Origin: Anodontia alba
Lineage: Eukaryota > Mollusca > Bivalvia > Lucinida > Lucinidae
DNA length: 64,000 nucleotides
Assembly: GCA_964016985.1 (NCBI GenBank)
Contig: OZ024821.1
Location: 130,535,323-130,599,322 of the forward strand
Direction of reading: 5' to 3'
The notes below the pieces were generated by a model. The model saw only the letters and a program-made list of their open reading frames with translations. It had not been told where the DNA came from and did no database searches. Below are positions 45,905 to 57,060 of this stretch, in pieces. The translations under genes and the position numbers were made by a program. The stretch's first letter is position 1; every line of letters starts with the position of its first letter.

Positions 45905-46667
45905 GTGTGACTAGTGTCTTCTAAACTAAAGTGATGCCACTGTTTCAGGTGCAGGGACATAACTGTCGTTTCTGATGTGGCATGACAGCTGTCAGCTGTG
46001 TGTTCAAGTCAAGAGTAATATTATGGCATATTTATGCTAATTTTTCTGTCTATCACAGTCAGTTATATGTACATATTGTTGGAGGTTTTGAGCAGTAAAA
46101 ATGCACAAATTTAATGAAAATATTCTAATATTAATTTACAGTAGTGGTATGAGTGTAAATGGCTTAGTATGAAGAAAAGTTCCAGGTAAATTTATACAAA
46201 AAAAATAAAATAAATAAATAACAGTGGAGTCCTAACAATAAAATATGTTAATTTTTGTGTTAAAAATATATATGTTGCATGCAGCTGGTTGCATGCATTC
46301 CCTGTTCATTTGATTTTGTATTAGTGGTAAGCAGGAGGGACACAGGGATATCTTCTTGACATCACTTGGCATTGTTGTTGGCCTCAACAATGTTAAATTT
46401 GTGCATTTATCTCTGTTTCTCAAACACGAAGGCTTTTAGGCTAATGAAACTTCATACACACATCAGCCGTGATGATGCCCTTGCACCCCCCCACGCCCCC
46501 ACCCCCCCCCCCAACCTCCTCTACACACACGTGGCTGAACAATATGTAGTCGGTGCATTTAGCTCCGTTTCTTGAACACTACCAGCAGTTGCAACATAGT
46601 CATTCGGCTAATTTCTTGTTTGTCTTTACAGTAAGAACCACAGTCTTAGGATTTTAAGTAGCATGTT
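45905..46667. other. Unassigned
   Basis: AT-rich, with a C-rich run at 46484-46514. No gene or element recognised. TTGGCATTGTTGTTGGCCTC resembles parts of satellite units elsewhere, but no period is seen. Confidence 0.4.
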
Positions 46668-46790
46668 CCCAGTAAGCATTCTATTAAATCTATAGCAGGC
46701 CATTATCGGCCCGTCAGAGTAGCTGATGGGCCGATAACGCTGACGGGCCGATAACGGCCCGCTATAGATTTATAAAGAATGCTAGCTGGG
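46668..46790. repeat. Palindromic MITE, family H
   Basis: CCCAGTAAGCATTCT and AGAATGCTAGCTGGG at the ends, ATCTATAGCAGGCCATTATC and GATAACGGCCCGCTATAGAT inside. An extra GCTGATGGGCCGATAAC segment makes the centre a three-part repeat. Second copy at 56953. Confidence 0.82.
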
Positions 46791-46815
46791 TTTTCTGTAA
46801 TGTTTTCAGTACAAA

Positions 46816-47160
46816 ATTTTACTCTTAAAGTGCCAAGCCAAATTGTAGCAGTTGACAATCCTTTTTTTTTTTTTTTTCCAGAGAAAATAAGATTAGACAT
46901 TTCTTATGATCTTTCTGCCTGCACAATAAATGTAACAGCAGGGAACCAAGAAATCCTTTTCATACTTCCATATGGATGTGTACTCTTAGCATGCCAGGTA
47001 AAAATTCCAACAGACAACATTTGAAACATTTATTCTTATTTTTCCCAGAATATAGACTGATATTTCATGCAAGGAGACTATTTGCATGAAATGTCAGTCT
47101 ATTTTCTAGGAAAAAACAAGAAAAAAATATCACTTTGTCATCCGCCGAATTTGTCAAAAG
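46816..47160. repeat. MITE family G half followed by family B copy
   Basis: 46816-46905: CTTAAAGTGCCAAGCCAAAT and CAGAGAAAATAAGATTAGAC (family G, left). 46983-47160: CTCTTAGCATGCCAGGTAAA to TCATCCGCCGAATTTGTC with the fold AATATAGACTGATATTTCAT / ATGAAATGTCAGTCTATTTT (family B). Confidence 0.65.
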
Positions 47161-47274
47161 AGTTTATGAGTGGCAAACTGTGTAGATGTTGATCAGGCAC
47201 TATTTTCTGCTACTCTGATCTTTTTTGTTTGCTTATAGGTACCATATTCATCCTGAACACTAACTATGCTATGG

Positions 47275-47455
47275 CCAGATTCAGCAAACAAGCTGATAAT
47301 TTTTTTTCTTATTTTTCCTAGAAAATAGGATCTGACACTTCATGCAAACTGTCTCCTTAGGAGACAGTTTGCATGAAGTGTCAAATCCAATTTTCTAGGA
47401 AAATATAAGAAAAATATTTCAAAATTTTGTCTGCTGAAAATTTTACCCTGCATGC
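47275..47455. repeat. Palindromic MITE, family B
   Basis: Near-perfect fold 47319-47402: TTCCTAGAAAATAGGATCTG / AATCCAATTTTCTAGGAA around ACTGTCTCCTTAGGAGACAG. Ends AGATTCAGCAAACAAGCTG and TTGTCTGCTGAAAATTTTAC. Confidence 0.78.
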
Positions 47456-47557
47456 AAAGGTGTTTCTATTTAGATACCTTCACTCCTTACTATACTTGTC
47501 CTAAACTTGAAACAAGTCATTTTACTGGCAGCTGAAGTGTCTAAACACTGCTTAACA

Positions 47558-47837
47558 TTACGAAAACACGCCTATTCAAATACATGTATATTGAAAATTT
47601 TATCACCAAAAAATGAAAACTTTCAGATGAAAATTTCTTGTAGTTTTCATATTTCTGCTCAAAACAGATTGTGGGTACCCGTTAGAACCGCCTCGACGAG
47701 GCGGTTCTAACGAGTACCCACAATCTATGTTTTTAGCAGAAAAAAACAGAAAAATAATGTGTACCCTGTAAACCCCAGTTTTACCTTATAAAAGTGGGGT
47801 TTAAGGGGGTCAAAATTATATAGGCATGTTTTCATGA
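47558..47837 (-). repeat. Palindromic MITE, family A, reverse orientation
   Basis: ATTACGAAAACACGCCTATT at the left, ATATAGGCATGTTTTCATGA at the right. The palindrome has perfect central arms around GAACCGCCTCGACGAGGCGG (47660-47727). Confidence 0.88.
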
Positions 47838-47971
47838 TGGTGAGTGGCAAATAGTGTAGACCCAGATTAGAAGTCACATTTTGTGGCCTCTGATTTGGAT
47901 CTACATTTTTGTCAAGTTGTTTGTTGGACTTCTTAGGTAAATATGATATTATGTCTGATATACATAAGTTA

Positions 47972-48184
47972 TTAACCCTTGTCCTGCTGAAACCGGATAT
48001 ACCCTGCCTTTGCAAACAGTGTAGATCCAGATCAGTTGGCTTCTGAAGAAGCCAACTGATCTGAATCTGCACTGTTTGCCATTTAGTATGTGAATTTATG
48101 TCAACAATCTGGATCAAGGAATCTGATTGGCTGACAGTTTGAAGTGGGCGTGGCATCTTAATTTATTCAGCAGGACAAGGGTTA
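47972..48184 (+). repeat. Palindromic MITE, family E
   Basis: TTAACCCTTGTCCTGCTGAA and TTCAGCAGGACAAGGGTTAA are exact 20-bp ends. Hairpin AGTTGGCTTCTGAAGAAGCC within the CAAACAGTGTAGATCC core. Same family and size as 30483-30695, opposite orientation. Confidence 0.87.
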
Positions 48185-49117
48185 ATTATTGCAGTATGGT
48201 GTGTCTGATAACACGTTATACGTAAGTTATAAATTATTGCCATATACCTTTTGGAAAGATTTAATTTTCATGTTGTAATAAATTGTAAAAATGTTATTTC
48301 GTTTTTTATGTATTTTGCTTGCTAGTTTTGCCTTATTTGGTTGCAACAGTCAAACAGTCAAACAAAAACGTGTGTTGAGGGTAACCATACCCTGCCTAAT
48401 TCTTCTGGTGAATATAGCAATTTTTCAGGTTTTCTAAAAAAAGAATATGCATTATTAAGTTAAAGATTTGTGCTACCATATTTATGTTAAATAGTCAGAC
48501 AAGTAGGTTTGAGCAAAGAGTGTAGAACTGCGCGGATGTGCAGGCTGATCTGTCTTCGCTGGGCGCACATGCAATCGTGTAGAAAATGCTATGGCAGGGC
48601 TCAAATGATGTGTACTCTGTACAGGCATTTACGACTAGCTAATAAATGCATAGAATTGCTGGTGCTTCCACGCAGTCTGAGTGGGATTCCTGCGCACAAT
48701 ATGCTTCAAGTACAGTATATGAACTTTATTGAAACTTCGTAACAAACAGAATAAATCCAGATCGCATTGGAAGTGTGCTCCGGCCAATTTGACAGTCCGA
48801 AGCAATGCTGCGTTTTATAGTATTTAAATTTAAAATTAATTTTTGTCAATCCAAATTGCATTAACGGCATTAAACTAATTATAGACTCTGAAAGTAAATT
48901 AAATTAAAAATATGAATACATAAATAAATTAAGCAGACCTCTATAAACTGAAACAAGGTTTTTCTGATCAGAAACTCCTCTGACCTGTTTACATGTTAAT
49001 TGGATAGACCTGACCCAATAACTCTGTCTTTCAGTTGTTTGTAAAATAAGCAAAAACTTCCTGTCAGAGACGGATGACCTTTTTAACTCTGCATTCTGGA
49101 GAGTTTATTTTATTTTT
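48185..49117. other. Unassigned, with a core-like remnant
   Basis: 48505-48560 resembles the GTGTAGAACTGCGCGGATGT / GCAGGCTGATCTGTCTTCG core seen at 53640. Otherwise unique AT-rich sequence. Confidence 0.4.
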
Positions 49118-49266
49118 TTTTATTTATTTATTTATTTTTTTTTTTTTTTTCACTTTTCCTAGAAAATAGAATTTTGACACTTCATATCATGCAGTGTCAG
49201 ATCCTATTTTCTAGGAAAAAATAAAAAAAAAAATGTAATGAGTTGGTCTTCTGCTGAATTTGCCCA
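49118..49266. repeat. MITE family B, reduced
   Basis: CTTTTCCTAGAAAATAGAAT faces ATCCTATTTTCTAGGAAAAA around TTCATATCATGCAGTGTC; right end TTCTGCTGAATTTGCCCAT. Preceded by a T-rich block. Confidence 0.65.
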
Positions 49267-49514
49267 TGGCATAAGGTTTTAGAATATTATCATAGGAATT
49301 TCCATACAAAACACATTTGGACTTGTTTGACAAGGTATGATCATTACACTCTGTTGTACTGTAGTGTACGTACACCCAACCTTCTGTCCGTAGGCACATG
49401 ACGTTGAAACAATGTTGTGTCGATCAACGTCGCTATAGCATTAAGATATTAATTTATTAACCAATCATGGATCATTATACATAGTATCCGATCGTATAGT
49501 GCACAATCATTCTT

Positions 49515-49782
49515 ATCACGAAAACATACCTATATAATTTTGACCCCCTTAAACCCCACTTTTGTATAGTAAAACTAGGGTTTGAGCACTTTCTTATTTC
49601 TGCTCAAAACAGAGATTGTGGGTACTCGTTAGAACCGCCTCGGCGAGGCGTTTCTAACGAGTACCCACAATCTATGTTTTGTGCAGAAATATGAAAAATA
49701 TCTGAGTTTTTTTTTTTATCTAAATTTTCAGTTTTTGGAGATAAAATTTTCTATATATTTGAATAGGCGTGTTTTCGTAATG
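49515..49782 (+). repeat. Palindromic MITE, family A
   Basis: ATCACGAAAACATACCTATA to AATAGGCGTGTTTTCGTAAT. Fold 49592-49689 with GTGGGTACTCGTTAGAAC arms around CGCCTCGGCGAGGCG. Confidence 0.87.
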
Positions 49783-50013
49783 TTACGATTTTATGATTCT
49801 GATACAAATGCAACATACATTTGAGCAGAAACGTCAGAATACATACCTTCGGACATGTGCGCCTAGCGCAGATTCAGATCAGCGTGCATGCATATCGCAA
49901 CGTTATGACGTTGCATCGACGTGGATATTACGTTGTGTGTCTACAGAAGAAACTGCCAGACTTTTTTTCGCAAATGTCATATTATTTCCCCATAAGGCGC
50001 CTCGCTTGAAATG

Positions 50014-50209
50014 TTAACCCTTCGAGTGCCAATCACAATTGCAGATGACATTTTTAAATATTGTTTTTGTTTTTCACAGAAAATAAAAATCATGACATTT
50101 CGTGTGAATCGTCTGCCCGGCAGATGATTCACATGAAATGTAAGACATTTTCTATGAATACTAAAATAATGTCGTCTGCTGCAAATGTTGCTTGGCGTTT
50201 TAAGAGTTT
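50014..50209. repeat. Palindromic MITE, family G
   Basis: TTAACCCTTCGAGTGCCAAT at the left and TTGGCGTTTTAAGAGTT at the right. Fold CGTGTGAATCGTCTGCCCGG / CAGATGATTCACATGAAATG, flanked by CAGAAAATA...TTTTCT. Confidence 0.78.
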
Positions 50210-50544
50210 ATCGTATTACATCATTCTCATTCCAAGCAATGTATATTGAGTATATAAATGTAAAAGGGTAGTTAATGACTGTTTGGAAGAACGTACGAAA
50301 AGCAAAACCCGCGCGGATTGGTTAGTGTCATCGTTTTTTGTGTGTGTTTTTTTTTTTTTTTTTTCACAATATTCCATATTAGCCATTGACTGTAAGCAAA
50401 CTGAAGATGTTGATCAAACTACACAACTACACTCGAATTTGCGCCAAGCACCTTTTTATGTGACTGGTCAATCCATATTGAAATATTAGAGATTATGTAT
50501 TGCAACTTATAGGGAATTGATACATCTTCAAGGGAAGCAACTCT

Positions 50545-50690
50545 ACCGAAAGTATTTTGCCCTTTCGAAAAGGGTCTTCTCTAAAAGGAACGAATTTGCT
50601 CCCCATGGGAGCAAATTCGTTCCTTTTAGAGTAGACCCTTTATCAGAAGGTGCTTGGTATGCAGAAAAACCAACAGGAAGTCACAGAAGT
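50545..50690. repeat. Palindromic MITE, family J
   Basis: Perfect fold around 50600-50608: AGGAACGAATTTGCTCCC / GGGAGCAAATTCGTTCCT, extended by AAAAGGGTCTTCTCTAA / TTAGAGTAGACCCTTT. Outer GGGAAGCAACTCTACCG and GTTGTCTCCCTTG. Confidence 0.75.
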
Positions 50691-51183
50691 TGTCTCCCTT
50701 GTAAGAAACGACAGAACGTCCGCCAGGTATAGCCAGTCTCCTTAAGCAGGTGCGCATGCGCTGTATCCAGGCGACAGCGAAACTGCGGCGAATTATGCAT
50801 ATTCAAGCGAATGTTTCAAGCGAACAACGGCATGAAATAAAAGTTTTCAATCAAATGTAAAGCCAATGAAGGGATTAAGGAAAATTGTTTTGTTGCCTTG
50901 GAGTGGTATCCTATAGCGTTGTGTTGAGGGCGTGTGCGTGTGCGTGTAAAGAGAGAAATTTTAAATGCATCAGGCGGTTGGCAATCCCGTTAGGACCAAA
51001 CGGCGACATGCAGTGTCTTGCTTTGAGTTGAACGTGTACAGGGGTAATCGTCCGACATACACTGTGCGTCGCTTCTGCCCTTGTTTTGCATGCTGACTGG
51101 CCCTAAACAAAGCTCCCTCTAATTGGACAATATATTGATCGCAGATTATAGACAATGCACGCGAATATTATATAATCCTTTAA

Positions 51184-51341
51184 AGCTTAGCATGCTGGGT
51201 AAAGATTTCAGCAGACGGCATTTTGAAATATTTTTTCTTATTTGTCCAAGAAAATAGGCTCTGATATTTCATGCAAATTTTCTACTAAAAAAAAAAAATC
51301 AATTTGTCGTCTACTGAATTTGCCCACAAAGTAGTAAAGGT
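51184..51341 (+). repeat. MITE family B, shortened
   Basis: GCTTAGCATGCTGGGTAAAG, CAGCAGACGGCATTTTGAAA, then a truncated fold (GGCTCTGATATTTCATGCAA) and TTGTCGTCTACTGAATTTGC. The right arm is mostly replaced by an A run. Confidence 0.7.
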
Positions 51342-51573
51342 TAACCCATTTATGCCTAGCGTCCCATAAAAAGGACATTGACAAACAGTGTAGACCCATA
51401 TCAGACGCCGCAGAACGCGGCGTGTGATCATGGTCTACTCTCTTAGTATTCTATTCAGGAATTTCCATGAAACATGGTAATAATAAAAACTACTAACCAG
51501 ACACTCCTCATACTGAAAATGGATCAATCCGAAGAGTGAAGGTAGAAGAGTCCATTTGGCGTAAATGGGTTAA
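51342..51573 (+). repeat. Palindromic MITE, family F
   Basis: AACCCATTTATGCCTAGCGT at 51344, GGCGTAAATGGGTTAA at 51558. Centre ATCAGACGCCGCAGAACGCG-type fold in the CAAACAGTGTAGACCC core. It directly abuts the family B copy; they share GGTTAA. Confidence 0.8.
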
Positions 51574-51983
51574 GCTTCGAATCATCTGAGTCACACTTTG
51601 TAAATGTATATTGGTTGTATTTATTTCTAGTCATCCGTCGGTAACTTATCTTCCAGGCATCGTCGAGTATTGAAAATTATACTGTTGACCACATTTTATC
51701 TATCTGAAGACTAAATTTAGCTCCATTTCCAAAACGAACAGAAATGCTTACGTCTCAGTAGATCGACGTTTATGCAAATTTGTTTCAACGTTGTGTGCTG
51801 GCTGGAGTACATGGTCTTGATGAATGAAGCACGGATCAGGTTTTAATTTAGGACAGGGTTCAGCAAAGTTGTCTAGGCCAAATTGCTTACCTGAAATGTA
51901 AGACCTGATCATGTATCAACAAACCTTTAGACGCCTTGCAGACAGTGTATACTCCGATCAGACATCTCGTTCTGATCTATTTT

Positions 51984-52195
51984 TAACCATTATCCTGCAG
52001 AATAAATTAATTTAGCCACACCCATTTCTGATTATCCACTAATCAGACTACTTGATATAATGTATTCATTCAGTTCACAAACTGCATGACAAACAGTGTA
52101 GATCCTGATCAGATGGCTTCTTCAGAAGCCATCTGATCTGGATCTACACTGTTTGCAAAGGTAGGGGTTGTTGTGTTCAGCAGAATATGGGCTAT
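51984..52195 (-). repeat. Palindromic MITE, family E
   Basis: TTTAACCATTATCCTGCAGA and TGTTCAGCAGAATATGGGCT are eroded ends; CAAACAGTGTAGATCCTGAT / ATCTGGATCTACACTGTTTG forms a strong fold around TGGCTTCTTCAGAAGCCA. Confidence 0.75.
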
Positions 52196-52473
52196 ATTGT
52201 TGCTCAGGTCCAAATACTTTAGGTAAATGCGGTATCTTAGGACACATACTATATCAGCAAATGATCTTATAGGGCCAATGAATGAATTTTGGCAAAGAAA
52301 CATATGTTCTTCAAGCTATTTATTATGTGCATATTATATCATTTGCAGCAAAAACTAAAGAGACAGGTGAGTAGGATATTGTAGGCTTGTAGTGGGCGAT
52401 CTTTTTATCTCTGCCCAAATGTCAGTGTGGCGAGCTAGTTTTACCAAGTGTCAGGCGAGACAAATATTCAGCA

Positions 52474-52748
52474 TCACGAAAGCATACCTATATAATTGTG
52501 ACCCCCTTAAACCCCACTTTCATATAGTAAAACTGGGGATTACAGGGGTATACATTATTCTTATTTCTGCTCAAAAACATAGATTGTGGGTACTCGTTAG
52601 AACCGCCTCGGCGAGGCGGTTCTAACGAGTAACCACAATCTATGTTTTGAGCAGAAATATGAAAAAAACATCAGAATTTGTTATCTGAAAACTTACAGTT
52701 TTTGGTGGTAAATTTTCAATATATTTGAATAGGCGTGTTATCCTAATG
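52474..52748 (+). repeat. Palindromic MITE, family A
   Basis: ATCACGAAAGCATACCTATA to AATAGGCGTGTTATCCTAAT. Central palindrome 52558-52662, nearly perfect, with CCGCCTCGGCGAGGCGG at the turn. Confidence 0.87.
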
Positions 52749-52854
52749 GACTCGCCAAATGTCTTTTAGATGCATTTATGTAAGCATGGATAATCAGGAC
52801 CATGATTAAAACTTACATTCATATTTTTGTCACGTTTATGCAACACACGTACTT

Positions 52855-53028
52855 TTAATCTTAAAGCAGATGGCATTCATTTTTGTATTTTTTTTTTTTT
52901 TTTCAAAGAAAATAACGATTGGCTTTGCATGTGAATTGTCTGTCAGGCAGATGATTCACATGAAATGTCCAACTTAATTTTCCCGGTAAAATAATGTCTG
53001 CTGCAGCAGTGATTCGCGCTTTATGGGT
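52855..53028. repeat. Palindromic MITE, family G
   Basis: CTTAAAGCAGATGGCATTC at the left, CGCGCTTTATGGGTTAA at the right. Fold GCATGTGAATTGTCTGTCAG / GGCAGATGATTCACATGAAA. Confidence 0.72.
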
Positions 53029-53639
53029 TAAATATAATCTCTAGACTATGATAGATTAGTTTCCTTTTTTTTTTTGCAGCTTGTTTGTCTGCTCACTCCG
53101 ATCAGGATCTTCACCGTTCGCTTACACAGTAAGTGGATGTATCGGTGGCGAACATTTTTATTGGGGTTTAAACCATATTTGATACACTCAATAGATTTTC
53201 CGAAATTTTATGACTTCCTGTGCGCTTTCCTGCACACTGAGCCCTTCTGAAAATGGGTCTACGCTATAAGGAAATTTGCTGCTAAATGTCTGCAGATATA
53301 TTACCCTGCATGATAAAGTGTTTGTAATCCTTATAAGAAATTTGCGGCAAAAATATGTGTTCAAGGATTGTCAGAATACTTGTTTATGCATGAATATATG
53401 CACACGCATGCAGTATTCATATCACATAGGAGATGTAGAAATATACATGAAAAGACGTATTTGAAAAGAATTGCTTAAAATAGCGTGGGAGACATACATT
53501 AAGTACTGCATGAGCCGTAACATGAGAAAATGTACCTTCTGTGCGCCAAATGAAGACTCAAATAAGCCTGTGCATCTACGCAGTCTGGTCAGTCTTCGTT
53601 GTCCGCATCGAGAAACTTTGCATCCTTGGCTATCCAAAA

Positions 53640-53850
53640 TGCGCCCAGAGAAGGTTCTGATCAGACTGCGCGAATGCGCAGTCTGATCAGAATCTTCACT
53701 GGGCGCACATCTCCGTAGATATGTTTACTGACTTTGTGGCCCAAATTATCCAAGGTATTGGGATAGGTAGACATTGGCATACAGTGTAAATCCAGATCAG
53801 ACGCCGTAGAACGCGGCGTCTCATCAGGTTCTACACTGTCACTCACCCAG
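53640..53850. repeat. Two palindromes with shared MITE core
   Basis: 53655-53693 is a perfect fold TTCTGATCAGACTGCGCGAA / GCGCAGTCTGATCAGAA. 53777-53843 is ACAGTGTAAATCCAGATCAG / CATCAGGTTCTACACTGTCA around ACGCCGTAGAACGCGGCGT. Confidence 0.7.
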
Positions 53851-53879
53851 CAGTTATCAGACATCAGCGGGTAGTAAAA

Positions 53880-54085
53880 TCGATTTGTTCAAATTTTAGG
53901 ACAAGTATGGTAAAGAGTCAAGGCGTCCCAATATTTATGTATTTGTATGGGTTTGTTCAAATTTTAGGACTAGTATGGTAAAAAGTTAAGGCGTCCCAAT
54001 ATTTACTATTTGTATGGGTTTGTTCAAATTTTAGGACTAGTATGGTAAAAAGTTAAGGCGTCCAATATATAGGTATTTGTATACG
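53880..54085. repeat. ~68-bp tandem repeat, three units
   Basis: TTTGTTCAAATTTTAGGACT, AGTATGGTAAAAAGTTAAGG and GCGTCCCAATATTTA recur three times. Confidence 0.82.
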
Positions 54086-54099
54086 AGATTATAGATAAT

Positions 54100-54312
54100 A
54101 TTTAACGCTTAGCACTCTGGGTAGAAAATTCAGCAGACATTTTAAAACAGTTTTTCCTATTTTCCCAGAAAACAGGTTTTGACATTTCATACAAATTGTC
54201 TCCACAGGTGACGGTTTGCATGACATGTCAAACCTGTTTTCTGGGAAAAATAAGAAAAATGTCATCAATTTGTCGTCTGCTGTATTAGCCCAGAGAATGG
54301 TGAAGGTTAATA
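54100..54312 (+). repeat. Palindromic MITE, family B
   Basis: TTAACGCTTAGCACTCTGGG at the left, AGAATGGTGAAGGTTAATAT at the right (weak inverted ends). Fold TTTCCCAGAAAACAGGTTTT / AACCTGTTTTCTGGGAAA. Confidence 0.8.
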
Positions 54313-54742
54313 TATCGTAGCTATACATTTTCTATGAAACTGACGCAATACGCAACCTTACTGTGAACCTAAGCTTTAAGGGATAACAAATTTCCAATTC
54401 AATAAAATGCAATAAAATATGATTCACTATGTTGTACAGACGTACATTCACTATGCGTGTCTGAGACGTAAAAGCGTGTGTAAAAGAGAGAAAATAGTTG
54501 TTCGCATTTTAGTGTCTTTACATATTTTAAAATTTGAAAAACGAGACTGTTTATGATCATATATAGGCATCATGTATGTTGTTTTCTTAAATAATATACA
54601 TTATCAACTTTCAGGAGAGTTGCATTGCCCGCTTTATATGGCCTGTCGTTTTAGTACAAAGTCGCTATGTTATGTTATAACTGGCCAGCAGCACTAAAGA
54701 TTTGGAAGCTGTGAAAAATGGTAAAGTTTTCTCATAGATCTA
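54313..54742. other. Unassigned
   Basis: AT-rich, nothing recognised. A 26-base T run follows at 54743-54768. Confidence 0.4.
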
Positions 54743-54896
54743 TTTTTTTTTTTTTTTTTTTTTTTTTTATTTTGCCTCTGCTCTGCCACGGGTCGATTAA
54801 ATCAAACATTTAGCAAGTTCATTGGCTAGATCTTATCGGTATCAATCAGTATGTATAAAATTGTCAGAGTATTCCAAACGGTTCAAGGGTTATGGC

Positions 54897-56264
54897 CATT
54901 TTTAGCTCGCCTGTACGAAAGTACAGGAAGAGCTATTGCACTATTCCCGGCGTCGGCGGCGGCGTCGGCGGCGTCGTCGGCGTTAACAAAAATGTTAAAG
55001 TTTTACTCAAAGTTTTTAAGACCTCATATTTTCTAAATCCTCTGATAGATTTGGTTTATATTTGGTATAATTATAGATGTTGGTCCAAAACCAAAAAAAT
55101 TATGGAGCTTTAACCACACCCCTGCTTATGGCCTAAAGGTCAATGTCACGGACTCAGAAATTTTATGTTAAAGTTTAGCGTCAAAGTTTTTAAGATATCT
55201 TAATTTCTAAATCCTTGCATGGATTTACTGTATATTTGGCATGATAATAGATATTGATCCAAAGTTTTATTCGGCACTACCCCCATCCCTGCTTATAACC
55301 TGGGGGTCCAGGTCACAGACTTAAAAATTCATGTTAAAGTTTTGCGTAAAAGTTTTTAAGATAACATAATCTCTAAATCCTTGCATGGATTTGTTGTATG
55401 TTTGGTATGACAATAGATATTGGTCCAAAATTGTATTTGGCACTACCCCCACCCCTGCTTATGACCTAAAGGTCAAGGCCACGGACAAATTTATGTTAAA
55501 GTTTTGCGTTAAAGTTTTTTAGATCTCTTAATTTCTAAATCCTTGAATGGATTTACTTTATATTTGGCATGATTATAGATATTGATCCAAAATTTTATTC
55601 GGCACTATCCCCACCCCTGCTTCTGACCTGGAGGTCAAGGTCACAGACTTGAAACTTCATGTTAAGGTTTTGCGTAAAAGTTTTTAAGATAACATAATTT
55701 CTAAATCCTTGCATGGATTTTCTATATGTTTGGTATGACAATAGATATTGGTCCAAAATTGTATTTGGCACTACCTCCACTCCTGCTTATGACCTAAAGG
55801 TCAAGGTCACAGACTTAGAAATTTATGTTAAAGTTTTGCGTCAAAGTTTTTAATATCTCTTAATTTCTAAATCCTTGCATGGAGTTACTTTATATTTGGC
55901 ATAATTATAGATATTGATTCAAAATTTTATTCGGCACGATTCCCACCCCTGCTTACGACCTAGAGGTCAAGGTTACAGACTTAGAAATCTATGTTAAAGT
56001 TTTGCGTCTAAGTGTTTTAAGATCTCTTCATGTCTAAATCCTTGCGGGCCCCCGTAGCCTAGTGGATAAGAGAGTTGACTCTTAATCCATTAGGTTTCTC
56101 ACCGCTGTGGTTCGAGCCTCGCTCGGGTCATATGTGGGAAAGCCAAGTTCTGCTTACGGATGGTCAGGTGGTTTTTCTCCGGGTTCTCCGGTTTTCGCCC
56201 ACCTTCGATGAACGATCGGCTCGATATAAGTGAAATATTCTTGAAAGGGCCGTAAAACCCAAAT

Positions 56265-56297
<33 letters not shown>

Positions 56298-56710
56298 CTA
56301 AATCCTTGCATGGATTTACTTTCTATTTGGTATGATTATAGATATTGCTCCAAAATTTTATTCAGCACTATCCCTGCCCTATAACCTGCAGGTCAGTGTC
56401 ATGGACTTAGAAATTTTATGTTAAAGTTTGACCTCAAAGTTCTTAAGATCTTTTATTTACTGAGCTACTTCTCAAATCATACTATTTATATTTGGTATTC
56501 AGAGATAACAGCTATGGAAGATGTTCATCTAAAATTATATCCAGTACCATATACACCCCCGCCATCACACACACACACACACACATACACACACACACAC
56601 ACACACACTAACTCTGATCAGGATTTTAAAGTCAGAGTCTTAATTATTATTTGACTGATAAGCGCGCGTTTAGGCAAGCTATCCTGTCTAGCGACAGATC
56701 TTGTTATATT
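54897..56710 (+). mobile_element. Helentron-like element with ~178-bp core, split by a SINE
   Basis: Starts TTTTTAGCTCGCCTG with hairpin CCTGTACGAAAGTACAGG, then a GGCGTCGGCGGC simple block. Units contain AAATCCTTGCATGGATTTAC, ATGATTATAGATATTGATCC and CCTGCTTATGACCTAAAGGT. It ends TTAGGCAAGCTATCCTG, GCGACAGATCTTGTTAT. A (CA)n tract lies at 56576-56608. Confidence 0.7.
56046..56296 (+). repeat. tRNA-derived SINE (type 4), young insertion
   Basis: Flanked by the identical 13-mer TCTAAATCCTTGC (56033-56045, 56297-56309). Head has A box TAGCCTAGTGG and B box GGTTCGAGCC; body has TTCTCCGGGTTCTCCGGTTT; tail is ...GGGCCGTAAAACCC plus about 30 A. It lies inside one ~178-bp unit of the array. Confidence 0.92.
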
Positions 56711-56952
56711 TTTACATTTTTTGCTTCGGCTTACTCTGTCAAGGAAAACTCACATTTGGTTAGTTCATTGGCTATCAATATGCCAAAAATTATGAAACTA
56801 TTCCCAACGGTTTAAGCGCTATGGCTATTTTCGCTAACCGACCACGGGCGGACAGACGGACTCACAAGGTGATTATAGAGCACTCTTCGAAAGTCAGCCT
56901 TTTCAATCGGTCGACTTTTCTGCAGGTCGTGCAATGTCAGGAAGAGCCACAA

Positions 56953-57060
56953 TCCCAGCTAGCATTCTACGTAAATCTACATCGGGCCGTCATCGGCCCG
57001 TCAGCTACCCTGACGGGCCGATGACGGCCAGATATAGATTTACGTAAAATGCTGACTGGG
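56953..57060. repeat. Palindromic MITE, family H
   Basis: CCCAGCTAGCATTCTACGTA at the left and TACGTAAAATGCTGACTGGG at the right. The whole 108 bases fold on themselves around GCCCGTCAGCTACCCTGACG. Almost a single hairpin. Confidence 0.85.
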
